NCBI GenBank assembly: GCA_030685235.1
Contig: MU839080.1
Coordinates: 186,001 to 250,000 of the forward strand
Direction of reading: 5' to 3'
DNA from: Copromyces sp. CBS 386.78
Taxonomy: Eukaryota; Ascomycota; Sordariomycetes; Sordariales; Sordariaceae
Length of the DNA: 64,000 bases
Shown here piece by piece: positions 22,601-32,216 of this stretch. A program made the translations under genes and the position numbers. Positions within the stretch are counted from its first letter, which is position 1. The number at the start of each line of letters is the position of its first letter. Under the pieces are notes generated by a model. The model made no database searches. It was not told the DNA's origin and worked only from the letters and a program-made list of their open reading frames with translations.

Positions 22601-23009
22601 CCGTGAGGATCTGACCCAGTTCGGAGCTTGTGAATTTCGGTCTGAACAGCGCGGCGGCCATGGAGGTGATTGGGTGATAGAGAAAGGAGATCTCATGGCC
22701 TGTTGTCGGGTGGATTAAAGGGGGGAGGAAAGTGGCGTCCGAATGGGGGAAGGAGAAGGTGAGATGCTCGATGTGGTGGCCGATTCGACTGAGGGCGCAG
22801 ATGCGCGTCTGCTTGGTAAACGTGTTGGCTGTGAAGGTTAGGTGGGTTCGTAGGAAGAGCCGCTTCGTGAGGAGAGAAGAAAGTGCCGAGTTGGTGGCGC
22901 GGACGGCGCAGAGGTCGCCCTTGTCGAGCAGGTCGAAGAGTCTCTCGCGGATGGTTTCGTCTTTCCACAGACAGTAGAAGTCTGCTTGTGGTTTGGTATT
23001 AGGTGCCAT
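19656..23009 (-). CDS. Large F-box-like protein with long disordered RS-rich tail
   Basis: Uninterrupted frame. I take the ATG at 23009 (MAPNTKPQADFYCLW), giving 1117 aa; an in-frame ATG at 23090 would add 27 residues. Residues about 14-60 (ERLFDLLDKGDLCAVRATN, SALSSLL) look like a divergent F-box, the Skp1-binding module of SCF ubiquitin ligases. The next 350 residues are leucine-rich with NMRHLTI, KLSKLSLSGVHP and LKYLSVRNATM, as in fungal F-box/LRR-like proteins. From about residue 550 on it is low complexity: Arg/Ser/Glu/His-rich stretches (RHRSRSRSRHG, RERDCRERREERR) and Pro-rich parts. Substrate unknown. F-box call moderate, gene call strong. Confidence 0.8.
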   Translation of the reverse strand: MAPNTKPQADFYCLWKDETIRERLFDLLDKGDLCAVRATNSALSSLLTKRLFLRTHLTFTANTFTKQTRICALSRIGHHIEHLTFSFPHSDATFLPPLIHPTTGHEISFLYHPITSMAAALFRPKFTSSELGQILTEQYPPLFHAASNVPSFINAMRHLPNMRHLTIKTPGQDPKERYRRDCVDYALISLRISLERAPLTKLSKLSLSGVHPTAFNYLRHTPGSGYGVSPSAERRWRQIRKLYISVESWDFYHPDSPGLDHLKIMDEFIRWFAPRLEKFSFTWDGHRKGPCPIALGEDPLFAPAGGKRQHKKLSNESTDSMSPLPERPRRREMDMPRLKYLSVRNATMNASQVNGLVKRHMRTVKEFQFEEVLLVGEGTWDEALKPLFDEEERRAKSGKKGDIWCRRSISGSVESGSVMRQGQRRQMSGLSSTTDGCETLLTESSAATPMTTELLNADLETVLVNGGWLEDGVDALEVGVQEWAKGVSAAASSGLTTNTVIHDDGGADKRGSGTITTIREEGEEEVDVADLQMGTNMSVSTRIKKQRLRKKSSGKHRRGDDSITEEEEASESRRRDRERREHASDDERRHHSTEKEKDKGRHSRSKTKYSRRDESSDRHRSRSRSRHGTKHHRHHRREYPEDDPVTTLPTLPELKTLSEVNGADDEDLPQSPQPKNVPYTPPQLVTQRLPPSPPQSAGGASNKDKALPPPPPGYSSPTPPRSPPRMTEQDHRPSPRPSLDAPQAARLNITAPILNANPFPAVLSPTVYDPSSKTSPLLGISGPQNARGGAVGTLLFRDSTSSNPDGPSLFADLEAHVESEQDRAAALKKAREQVLEKLSKEFAHGPYGTPSARDSVDQPPPQPMARPQPPKRSNSHSIKSQIPSPFPLKRANSHNNHQTGTSTGHRRKHSGHHGHDSPAVMAALNASRARPSAAESAPTSAVTGDRDHEDMLAFSVPYHHHHADCGITCALATVPPPPHHNSATSSSLGLGARLKEGLFGIVRAGTPGFSRHGTPGPSRTGTPGISHMAGTETVVHRGRMSEDDGGRRHRERDCRERREERRDERSREEHRDQHGYKYGHGGLESSAGGTRSKGTSGTGSAYVPLMISSSVLGHKGN

Positions 23010-26000
23010 GTTTGCTTTTGCATGTCTTGGACGCTGTGATGATGTTTTTGGGTATATGATACGGTGGTTTGAAGACGAGTGGTCTGGCATCACCACTTTC
23101 CCATGGTACAAAACTAAAGTGAAGAGAAAAGATTATGATTTGGTCAAAGACAGGTGAGAAGAAGAAGAAGGATAAGATGGGTAAGGGAAGAGAGGCTTCG
23201 GGTATCTCAGAGTGGCGGTGGTCCACCGGTGTAAGTGTTCTCTATCCGGTTTCGTCTTTGCCGAGGATGGTTCTCCCAAAGTCCAATGTCGTCAGAAGAG
23301 GCAAAGGTCGCTTTCGGTTCCAGACCTTGTACAGCAGAAAGGGATATGAAGCCAGCAAAAACCAAGAGAAGAAACAACTAAGAAGGACTTTCTGTTCTCC
23401 CAAGAAGAGTGGAGGAGGACTCGAACAGGGAGATATACCCCACTGGTGACACCTCATCACCGACTGACATACATGGACCTACCACTCGGTATGTCTCCCC
23501 CTTTGAACTACACTAGTAGTTAATCACGTTTCTTTCTTCAACCGCGATTTGGCGGTCGGTCGGTCGCGCGTTTCCCCCATCCCATCCCAGTAGTTGATCC
23601 CACCCCGTTCATCCACTCACCCGTGGATTCCTGCCACCAACAACCGCTGGATCCGACTCCGCGCAGCGATCATCCGTGCAAATTATCCTATTCGACCACA
23701 ATGCCATGCCAGAAAGACTTACCACCTCCTACTGCATCCAGAACGTAGGGAACGGGCCATACATAGCAGGTCGTAGGTTGTGTATACCCTGTCAGGGTAA
23801 CTATCCATGGAGCGAAAAAGCATACTGAGCATATGCCAAGCATCAAAGGAAGACCATTCAGACGGTAGACGGGTGTCTCGACTTGGATATCGTATGGCTC
23901 TCAGTGACTCATGTTCAGTTGCAATCAAAGTGCCGTCTCTCGTGCATTTGCAGATGGTTGCAAGAATTCTGGGGCGGCATTTCGGACGGCTGCACCATGC
24001 AATGTCGGTCGGGACAGGAACAAGTGGGTGGGAATAAAAAGGGATGGGGACGGAATGCGAGAGGCTTCGAGAAAGACTTGAGACGACTGTGACTTTGCAG
24101 TCTTTTGCTCCGTAGACTCCGTAGACTCCGTTGCGAGCGTGACTTTGGCGAACTGGACTGGATTTTGACGATGGTCGTTGGTTGATGGTGGTGAGGTGTG
24201 TCGTTGCTGGTTGGTCGTTGTCTTTCTCCCGGGCCGCGCCGAAGACTCTGAGTGGTCAGACCGGATCAAAAATGTTCAAATAAGGTCGTGTCCCCCGCAT
24301 GACACCAATGCAGCCTGTCTGACCTCTCGGGACTTCTCATCCAGTCGACCTCATCAAGAAACGGGATGGTGCTGCAACTAGGGGCAACCTCTTCGATCCA
24401 AGGGTCCGAGAAAAGGTGCGAAAGGTGTGGTGGCAGTCGGTGGTGGGGCAGAAAGAGAAAGTTGAAACAATGAAACGAAACATGATGGAGATCATGGAGG
24501 AGGATTGAACGATTCGATGCGGTGACTACCGTTGCCAAGAAGAGGGCAAATGCTTAGCGGAATCTTAACACTCGCGACCGATTGATGGGCGATCATAAAG
24601 ATATTGAGGCAGAAGGCTTTTGAGATTTGCATCGGTGAATAGAACAAAAAGCGTAAAGTATCTACCCAGCGTTTGAACTGACATGAAAGCGGCACAATAT
24701 GTTGCTTTTATGGTCTGCTTTTCGATGTCTGTTAGGTGTGCAATAGTCAGCCAGTTGCTATTTTGGAGAACAAAGTCGTGGAAGTGCGAAGCTTATCGTA
24801 AACGATAACAACGGCATCTAGCCAATCACGCACTTGGCAGTTTGGCTTCCTCGGCACCATCACCCGTCTCCGTCTCTCTGTCAACACAACGCCGTTCGCG
24901 ATAGCGGGGCGTTTTCCTTGAATCCATCCGGGCCAGACAGTTGACGTGGATCGACAGGATCACATCGCGCCAGGGGTACAATGGAGAGTTCGTTCCGCTC
25001 CGGTGCGCGCGCGTGTTTTTGGTGAAACGGGATGGTCCGAGACCCGCTCCGCGGTTGTCCCTGGTCGTAGGGCACGGGTTTGTCAGGTACACGTTGGCGC
25101 CCAAAACGTCCATGATTAGGCACATGTCAGATTCTCCTGACCAGTGCTGCTGGTATAAAGAATCCGTGGCTCGCCTTGCTTTCTGCGGTTGGGGTCGCAG
25201 TAAGGGCTAGGTATGGTGATGACTGTGTGTGACTCTCTGCAAGAACACGAATATGGAAAGAAGCATAGTCAGGCGAATGCTGGCGATGTGAAGGAATTTG
25301 TTCGGATCGGGATCGCCTCGGACATCTCTCGGCTCTCCAGTTGGCTGCTGAGTTGTCAGCCCCTATGGACCCCGGGGAGACAATGTCAAACGCCTAAGCT
25401 AATGTGTTAGCAAACTTGGAAGATCTGGACAGCTCTTTGAGTGTGCTGGTTTTTTGGTGGTTTGATCCATGGAGAGACTCCGAGACGCAAGTTCACCGAC
25501 GGCTGCGCCGGCAGACAAAGGCGGGTGGGCGGGGTGTGCCTTTTATACGTACAGCTCATCAAGAAGGCGTGCACGTGTCGAGAAAGTAGAAGAATGGAAG
25601 GGCGACGAACTGCCGAACTCGACCGCGTTTGGGTAGTAGTTGAGTCGAGGGGTGTTCATGGCTGAACGGTTCGGACTGCTTGCCGACGCCGTTGTGCAGA
25701 GTGTTGCGAATCCTCTCATCTCCAAAAAGAAAAGAAAAAACTGATAGAAAAGAGAGAGAGAGAGAAGTTGGACTTCTCGCACAAGTGGATGGAGCAAGGC
25801 GAGAAATGACATCCCAGGAACGCACCTGCCAGAAAGAGAACAACATATGATTACTTGCGACAACTCACAGGCAAGAGCGGACAGCTTCATTACTTGGAAG
25901 GAAAGAACTAACGAAGAACCAAAGAGAACCTCTAGACCGTAGTGAAGTTCGAGGAAAGTGCTCATCGGGCATGCTCTTGCCATTTCCTGTCTCCAAGAAT

Positions 26001-26530
26001 GATACATACACTAGACTGACAGGGAACGAGTGAGGTCGAGGTGGCAATGTTCCATCTCGATTTTTGAGGAGGGTGCTTCTGAAACTGCTCGATTGTGATC
26101 ATGTGTTAGAGGATGTGAAGCACAGCACCGATATACGACCGCGTGGAAAGTATCCCAAGGGATTTGTATCTACACATGTCTCACACGTGGGGAGGGCTGG
26201 AGAAACCCTTGAGAGGACCCGTGGATTGATCAGGTACCATCCGTACATTGGAATGCTATTCCCATCTATTTTTGCTTTATACACACGCTGATGAGAGAAC
26301 TCTACACTGACGATAAATGACTTTGAAGCAACAATGTACATAGCTCTGTTGGGTCAAGGTACGGCCTACCAAAACCACCCCCAGGCCACTCTACTTCGCT
26401 GCTAGTATATACCGAGGCCACCGCATCCAAGCAATAATGGCGCTTCTCGGCGCTGACTGAAGAGCAATGTCAACCCGGAGAGGGTGAACCATAATCACCG
26501 CATCTAGCAGAACCCACATGCTCGCTCAGC
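23010..26530. other. 3.5-kb intergenic region
   Basis: Nothing gene-like that I can support. The left part is promoter or leader of the F-box gene; the right end is the 3' flank of the Air-like gene. A small tandem CCGTAGACT repeat lies at about 24112-24131 and a GA run at 25751-25765. Confidence 0.45.
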
Positions 26531-28843
26531 TCAGTGATGTCCCCTCGACCACTGCCTCTTCCCACCTCTGCCCCTCCGGCCGCCGCCAACTCCACCGCGG
26601 CCACCACCACGTCCACCGCCGCCGCCCCCGGGGCCGTTTTGAAAGGTATCACCTCCCCTGCCATGGTTATAGCTCTGGAACTCTCTCAATCTTTGCGGCG
26701 GCGGACCAGGCGGCAGCGGGGGGTTATGTCTCTGGCCACCGGTACCACCACCACTCTTACCGCGTCCACCACGGTTCCCAGCACCAAAGTTAATCTTCCC
26801 ATGGGGCGCCGACGACGGTCCCTGATTCTTGTTGACGACAGGAGGCCTAATAAACCCCTCATCCTCTTCGTCTTCATCGTCGTCCTCAAAGAAGACATGT
26901 CTTTGCGGGGCAATGCTGTGTCCAAAGTCCGGACGGCCGTTGCTGTCCGCGTCCCAGCCCGCATAGGGATCCTCCTCGTTGTAAGGTGCCAGAACAGACC
27001 CCTTGGGCATCGGCTTCAGCGCGATGGCGACCTTGTCTGACTCCGGGTCGATGTAGAGTTGCTCGACGTTGCTCTTGCTCCATGTCTCCCAGACGGTAAT
27101 CATGGCCGGACGCCCCATGTTCATGCCGCAGTCGGCGCCGTAGTGGCCTGCGTTGCCGCAGCAGTAGCAGTAGATTGGCAAGGCCTTGACTTTGGAGGAA
27201 GTTAGCGGGTCGGGCTTGTAGGTGCGCCAGAGCTCGGGGCAGGTCTCTTCCAGGTGTCCGTCGGTAGAGCCGCAGATAGCGCACTCCATCTGGTCGCGCG
27301 GGACAGCGAGCTTCTCGGTGCAGGTCTCGGCGTCGTGACCCAGCTGCCGGCATCCGGTGCAGCGGCGGCGGGTGGGGCATGCGTAGGAGGGGTGCTCGGC
27401 GACGGCGCGGCACCACCGGCAGGTGAGGAGGGGGCATTGGGAGGAGTCGTGCGAGTAGGCGGCGCATTCGATGCAGAAGAGCTGGTTGTGTTCGAGACCG
27501 CAGAAGTATTTGTGGCGGATGTGGAGGTCGACGCCTTCGTTTCTGGGCGTTGTGGGTTGTGATAGTTGTTGTTGTTGCTCCTCGTTTCTGACCGCCGCCG
27601 CTTGTGGGCGCCCGCTCTGCTCTTCGGCAGCTTCTTCCGTCTCTTCATGTTTTGGTGGTTCCTCTGTCTCATCTTGAGCAGGCCTTGGGCTGGCTGCCAT
27701 AATAGCATGGTAAACGGCTTCGACGTCCTCGTTGTTTTCAAGGAAGAAATTCCTAGCAACGTCCTTTCCAACGGGAATTTTGTTCTTGTTCACAATCTGT
27801 TTGAACCAGTTACACCAGGAAGTCCAGATAACGCCCAGGAGCTCTGGAGTATCGGAGGTCAGAAGGTCTTGATTCAGGCTGATGAAATCCTGAGACCACT
27901 GAAGGAATCTGGCCTTCCAACGGTCTTTTCTCTTCTTGAACTCATCCAAGTCCGACTTGGAGTCCAACGGTGGAATTGTCAGATTCTCAAATCTGGTGCC
28001 TTGGAGGGTGAATTGGGTCCAGCTTGCTTGAGCAAACTTTCCCTTCTTCTTTGGCTCCTGAGCCTTTGTCTCTGACCCCTCTGGCTCTTGACCTTTTCCG
28101 TTGAGTGCTTCAGAGATAACCTCCGCAAGCCGAGGTGTGTGCAGCCTTGTCGCTGACGCCTGCTTGACTCCGCCAGCCAGCTGATCGTGAGAGCAGAATT
28201 TTTGATCCGCGTGGTCCTGCAGCCACCGCCCCCAAGCCTTGTACAAGAGATCCGGGTTGTTCATTTTTTGAGCCTGAGCCTCGTCCATCGTTGTCTGGGG
28301 CCATCGGATGTTGTGCCTGATAAGAGCCTCACAAAAATCCATAAAGCGTTTCTGCCACGACTCTGGGTATCTTGGTCGTGCCTTGAAATGAGCAAAGGGC
28401 TCATGGGGAGGAAGGGCGAGCCAGCCATCCACAACATTTCGGTCCGTCGGCGATGAGCTCTTTGAACGCGTTTGGCTTCTGGTCTTTGTGTTAGGCACCG
28501 CCGTCTCTCGCTCAGGTGTGGTCTCTGGCGAGAGATCCTTTTTTTGCGACTTGTTGCGCAAGCTTGATGTGCTCAGCGATATGAAGGATGTCCGCAGGCC
28601 GCTACTAACGCCGCGGTTCCAACCACCTTGCGCTGGCGTACTTTCGGCCTCAGCCTCGTTATCCTTGGGCGACGCGGCTTCGGATCCGGAAGGAGACTCT
28701 CCTATCTCGCCCTCCTCGAAATCATCAGCCGGCGTGGTGGAGGCAGCCTCGGGATTTTCCACCCGGGCCTTTTTGACACCTGATGCATCCGATTCATCGC
28801 CGGCCGGCCTTTTGCGGCTGGACGGCGAAGCTGGAGCGCTCAT
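26531..28843 (-). CDS. Air1/Air2-like zinc-knuckle RNA-binding protein (TRAMP complex)
   Basis: Intronless, 770 aa from ATG at 28843. Residues about 455-605 hold five CCHC zinc knuckles in series: CIECAAYSHDSSQC, CRWCRAVAEHPSYAC, CTGCRQLGHDAETC, CAICGSTDGHLEETC and CYCCGNAGHYGADC. Directly after the fourth comes LWRTYK, matching the IWRxY motif of Air1/Air2 and ZCCHC7 that contacts the Trf4 poly(A) polymerase. By family, the protein bridges RNA to Trf4 and Mtr4 in nuclear TRAMP, tagging aberrant RNAs for the exosome. The first 150 residues are Ser/Glu-rich and disordered (DFEEGEIGESPSGSE), the middle is Trp-rich and helical, and the last 70 residues are an RGG/Gly-rich tail ending QWSRGHH. 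It is much longer than the yeast proteins owing to these extensions. Confidence 0.88.
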   Translation of the reverse strand: MSAPASPSSRKRPAGDESDASGVKKARVENPEAASTTPADDFEEGEIGESPSGSEAASPKDNEAEAESTPAQGGWNRGVSSGLRTSFISLSTSSLRNKSQKKDLSPETTPERETAVPNTKTRSQTRSKSSSPTDRNVVDGWLALPPHEPFAHFKARPRYPESWQKRFMDFCEALIRHNIRWPQTTMDEAQAQKMNNPDLLYKAWGRWLQDHADQKFCSHDQLAGGVKQASATRLHTPRLAEVISEALNGKGQEPEGSETKAQEPKKKGKFAQASWTQFTLQGTRFENLTIPPLDSKSDLDEFKKRKDRWKARFLQWSQDFISLNQDLLTSDTPELLGVIWTSWCNWFKQIVNKNKIPVGKDVARNFFLENNEDVEAVYHAIMAASPRPAQDETEEPPKHEETEEAAEEQSGRPQAAAVRNEEQQQQLSQPTTPRNEGVDLHIRHKYFCGLEHNQLFCIECAAYSHDSSQCPLLTCRWCRAVAEHPSYACPTRRRCTGCRQLGHDAETCTEKLAVPRDQMECAICGSTDGHLEETCPELWRTYKPDPLTSSKVKALPIYCYCCGNAGHYGADCGMNMGRPAMITVWETWSKSNVEQLYIDPESDKVAIALKPMPKGSVLAPYNEEDPYAGWDADSNGRPDFGHSIAPQRHVFFEDDDEDEEDEGFIRPPVVNKNQGPSSAPHGKINFGAGNRGGRGKSGGGTGGQRHNPPLPPGPPPQRLREFQSYNHGRGGDTFQNGPGGGGGGRGGGRGGVGGGRRGRGGKRQWSRGHH

Positions 28844-31070
28844 TGTGGGTTTGGGGTATCGATATAATAAGTGAAACTAGAGACAGAGTGAGTGTCTGAT
28901 GAAGTCAAAGTGAAGTGGCTGCAGATGCCAGTGTTGAAATTTTAGTGGGGCAGTTAACAGCGCCACAAGAGTAGACCAAGAATGGCCGGATTCGACCCCT
29001 GGTTTCCATGGTTGTTAGCTTGAAGCTGAAAGCTCGATATAGAATCCCATATTCAAGAATCAAGGTGAAGTTCGGATGGCATGGAGGGGACTCTCAATGC
29101 TGAGTACGTCCTATGCGCGATGGTGATTGTTGGATCGCGCAAAGGGTCTGAGACAAGACGCCTCAAATCTTAGGTGGCTCACCTTGTTCCTCAAAAGCTG
29201 AGCGCTTAAAAGTGAGGAGCTGAGGTTGAAATCAAAGACTGGATAGCAACAGCAACTGACCGGTACCACCACCGCGTAAATTGAGCCGGTCAAACACAAC
29301 ACAGGGACCGTTCCGGGACAGTCTTCCGGAATGCGCTTGAGATCCCGGGGTGCTGGCAGCGAGATGGCGGCTCTGCAGGGTCGGGATAAATGGGAGGGTT
29401 GATGGCCGTCGAACGGATCTCGAAAGTTGAGTTTGGTGTCGATTTGCAGTTGGCGTCGAGCAAGGATTGGATTGGAGTGGACAGACCTTTGCGCCGGGGA
29501 CATTAACAATCGCGTCAGGGTTAACAATGAAGGGGCTGCGTTGTTTTGGACTTGACCTGTTAGAAGAAGGTTTACTACGGAGAGCGAGATCTGACTGTGC
29601 GCAGTGCCAGCCGAAATTTTACAATTTCGCAACCTTACAAGCCGGAGACTAGATCTGGTACCGCGCTGTTTTGTTCGCAGTGTGTGACGCTAACAAAGAG
29701 CACCAAGGGAACCCTTGTGGTCGGGGCGGTCTAGAGCCCCAGCTGGTAATTTTGGGGAATATGATACCAATGATACGCGATCCACAATCGAAATGCTCAG
29801 CCTCCAACGGTGCCTGCCGTGAGCTGGGAGCCCCGGCTGTGGTTCACAAGTGTGGTTGCAGTGAACTGCCAGCTCGCCTGCCGCAGCCTCAAGCCTCGCG
29901 TGGGGAGGGACCCCTTTCATCTGTCAAGTGGGAATGATGCCTGCCACGACAAGGCACCACCAAGGATTGTTAGTTTCAACGTCCCTTGGGTCCGCACCAA
30001 AAGGGTGTCCGCGGGATGCGGGACGGCGCAAGTCAATCAGGCATTTAGTTGGAGAGGTACACTACCTGGGGGTCTCTCCTTTGGGGATGCGTGGCCTCTT
30101 CCTTGACTACCTTATTCCTTGCCATTGATCCTATTTCACTGACTGTCCTTGCCAAACTATAAGCACTTCGTTGAAGAGTCTAGCCGGTAATCCATTGAAG
30201 CTGCTGAATGGTTGAAGAGAATAAAAGAGTCCAGAGCCCTTCAGGCCGGACAGGTACATGTGGACAAGAGAGAGTTCTCCACTCCCGAATGTCAATCCCC
30301 GCTGCTGATTCGCCGGTCTTGGATTCCTTCTCCAAGGATCGGTACAGGCAGCCAGCATTACCAGCACCGCTACCCAGACTTGGCCCTTAGCGTACAGGGC
30401 CTACCTACCTTAACCTTAGCACGTCCCCTCTCCAAGTGTCAACCTCTTCGTTCAAGACTGGCCTTGCTTCACCCCGACATTCTAGATTCATTCATACCGA
30501 CAGCATTCGTTCATCTCGACAACCGAAATCTACCAGACGGCGCCAGCATCGATTACGCCGCCAATACCAGATTAGCGAACATTAAACTTTGTTCCACCCC
30601 TTTTCTACTTTCTATTTTGGTTTGACTGGCTGGGTCCCTTTCGCCAAAATCTAAAGCCAAAAAGCCAAAGTGACATCATCCCACCTCGACCGACAAGTTG
30701 CACCATCCTCGCATCGCCAACCCAAAGACGAGTATTAACATCGACCGGCCCTTGATCCAAAGTCGATTTGCGCTTCTGAATCCCCAAGAGATTCAGTCTT
30801 CGTATTTTACCCATACCTCCGAACGACGACGACGGACCAGCGACGACCACGACAGACCAAGCAGTCAGTCCGTCATCTTCGCCTCTCCGCGCGAATACAC
30901 ACCCTCCGAAACCTTTCAAGACCTCAACCACACACACACCGACGACCCTCTCCGTCGGTCTCAATACCGCCAAGTTGGCTTCCCCAATCGTCCTCCCACG
31001 CACCGTCTCTTACGACGTACCCGCCACGAACCTAGCACCGCGTCGGGACTCCTTGACATATCAGAACACA
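28844..31070. other. Divergent intergenic region between the Air-like and ORM genes
   Basis: About 2.2 kb. No gene I can support; open frames up to 173 codons on the minus strand near 29.1-29.6 kb resemble nothing known. The last 600 nt before the ORM ATG are C/T-rich and probably its leader. Confidence 0.45.
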
Positions 31071-31804
31071 ATGGCAGACAAGGGTGGCCGCAGGAGGAGA
31101 TCTAGTAGCATTCTCCAGGTCTACCATGAGCCTCTTGAGCCCGTTGAGCAGCTGAGTGATCAGGCTGCCCTCCCCAACTTGAATGCCAACTGGGTGAACG
31201 CAAAGGGTAATGATCCTCTCCCCTCCAAGAAGCTGTTCGTGATCCCTGCCCTGTCCATCAGCCGCGGGGTGCAACCAAAGAAGCTTCTTATGTCAAAAAG
31301 CTTATGCTAACCTCTACTGTACAGGCGCATGGACAATCCACTTTGTCCTGATCCTCGCCCTCAAGATCATATACGACATTGTCCCCGGTGTCTCACAAGA
31401 AACGTCATGGACGCTGACCAACATCACGTACATGATCGGCTCGTACATCATGTTCCACCACGTCCGGGGCGTGCCCTTTGAGTTCAACGGCGGCGCCTAC
31501 GACAACCTGAACATGTGGGAGCAGATCGACGACGGAGCCCAGTACACGCCCGCCAAGAAGTTCTTGCTCAGCGTGCCCATTGTCCTCTTCCTGCTCAGCA
31601 CGCATTACACCCACTACGACTTGACGTACTTTATCATCAACTTTTTGGCGGTCATGGCGGTCATCATTCCCAAGTTGCCTTATGTGAGTTACTTTTTTCC
31701 CTGCTATGTCTTGGTGCGTCTAAAGCATGTCACTAACTATTCATCCCCATCTACAGAGCCATCGTATGCGCGTCGGTCTCTTCTCTGGAGTCCCAGAGGA
31801 ATAG
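31071..31804 (+). CDS. ORM1/ORMDL family regulator of sphingolipid synthesis
   Basis: ER membrane protein that inhibits serine palmitoyltransferase. Three exons: 31071-31206, 31325-31683, 31757-31804, giving 180 aa. Introns 31207-31324 (GCTAAC branch, GTACAG acceptor) and 31684-31756 (GTGAGT donor, CTACAG acceptor) keep frame. The family core is nearly textbook: GVSQETSWTLTN, HHVRGVPFEFNGGAYDN, MWEQIDDGAQYTPAKKFL, THYTHYDLTYF, and SHRMRVGLF just before the stop. Four hydrophobic segments lie between residues 60 and 165. The N-terminal RRRRSSSI resembles the Ser cluster of yeast Orm1/2 phosphorylated by Ypk1, so control by phosphorylation is likely conserved (inference). Length matches the family. 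The C-terminus lies on the 16-codon last exon. Confidence 0.95.
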
Positions 31805-31965
31805 AATCCCCCCGATGAAGAAGACGAAGAAGATAAAGATTGGGAGCAATCTGTACCGAAAGGGAGTCAAAAACATGATGTCTGGCCTCCTGGAATCACA
31901 ACGCTAGGGCCTCCATTTGGCAGAAAATCACCCCGGGGTTGGGCGACGCGGACATCGGAGGATTG

Positions 31966-31993
31966 AAAAAAAAAAAAAAAAAAAAAAAAAAAA
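31966..31993. repeat. A28 homopolymer
   Basis: Uninterrupted run of 28 adenines about 160 nt after the ORM stop codon. Confidence 0.9.
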
Positions 31994-32186
31994 GGTCATA
32001 GAGGAGAAGGATCCAGTCCAGTCAGGGCATTGGGAAGTACACCAGCAACCAGGCTTCAAGGCATATGTTGAGAACCACTCTCCGGTTGGAACGGGATGGT
32101 AGACCGCTCTGGAAGGGTCAGGTTTAGGAGATATAACACAACACACAACACACATGGGTCAGGAAGGTCAGGTCGGGTCAGGCTAT

Positions 32187-32216
32187 GGTAGGGTACGTTA
32201 GGGTAGGGTAGGGTAG
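32187..32216. repeat. Short interstitial TTAGGG-like patch
   Basis: Several imperfect GTAGGG/TTAGGG units in tandem. Too short and irregular to be a telomere. Confidence 0.6.

Noticed and set aside
28940..29040. GGTCGAATCC on the minus strand, suggestive of a tRNA T-loop
   Set aside because: Flanking bases do not form a T-stem or an acceptor stem.
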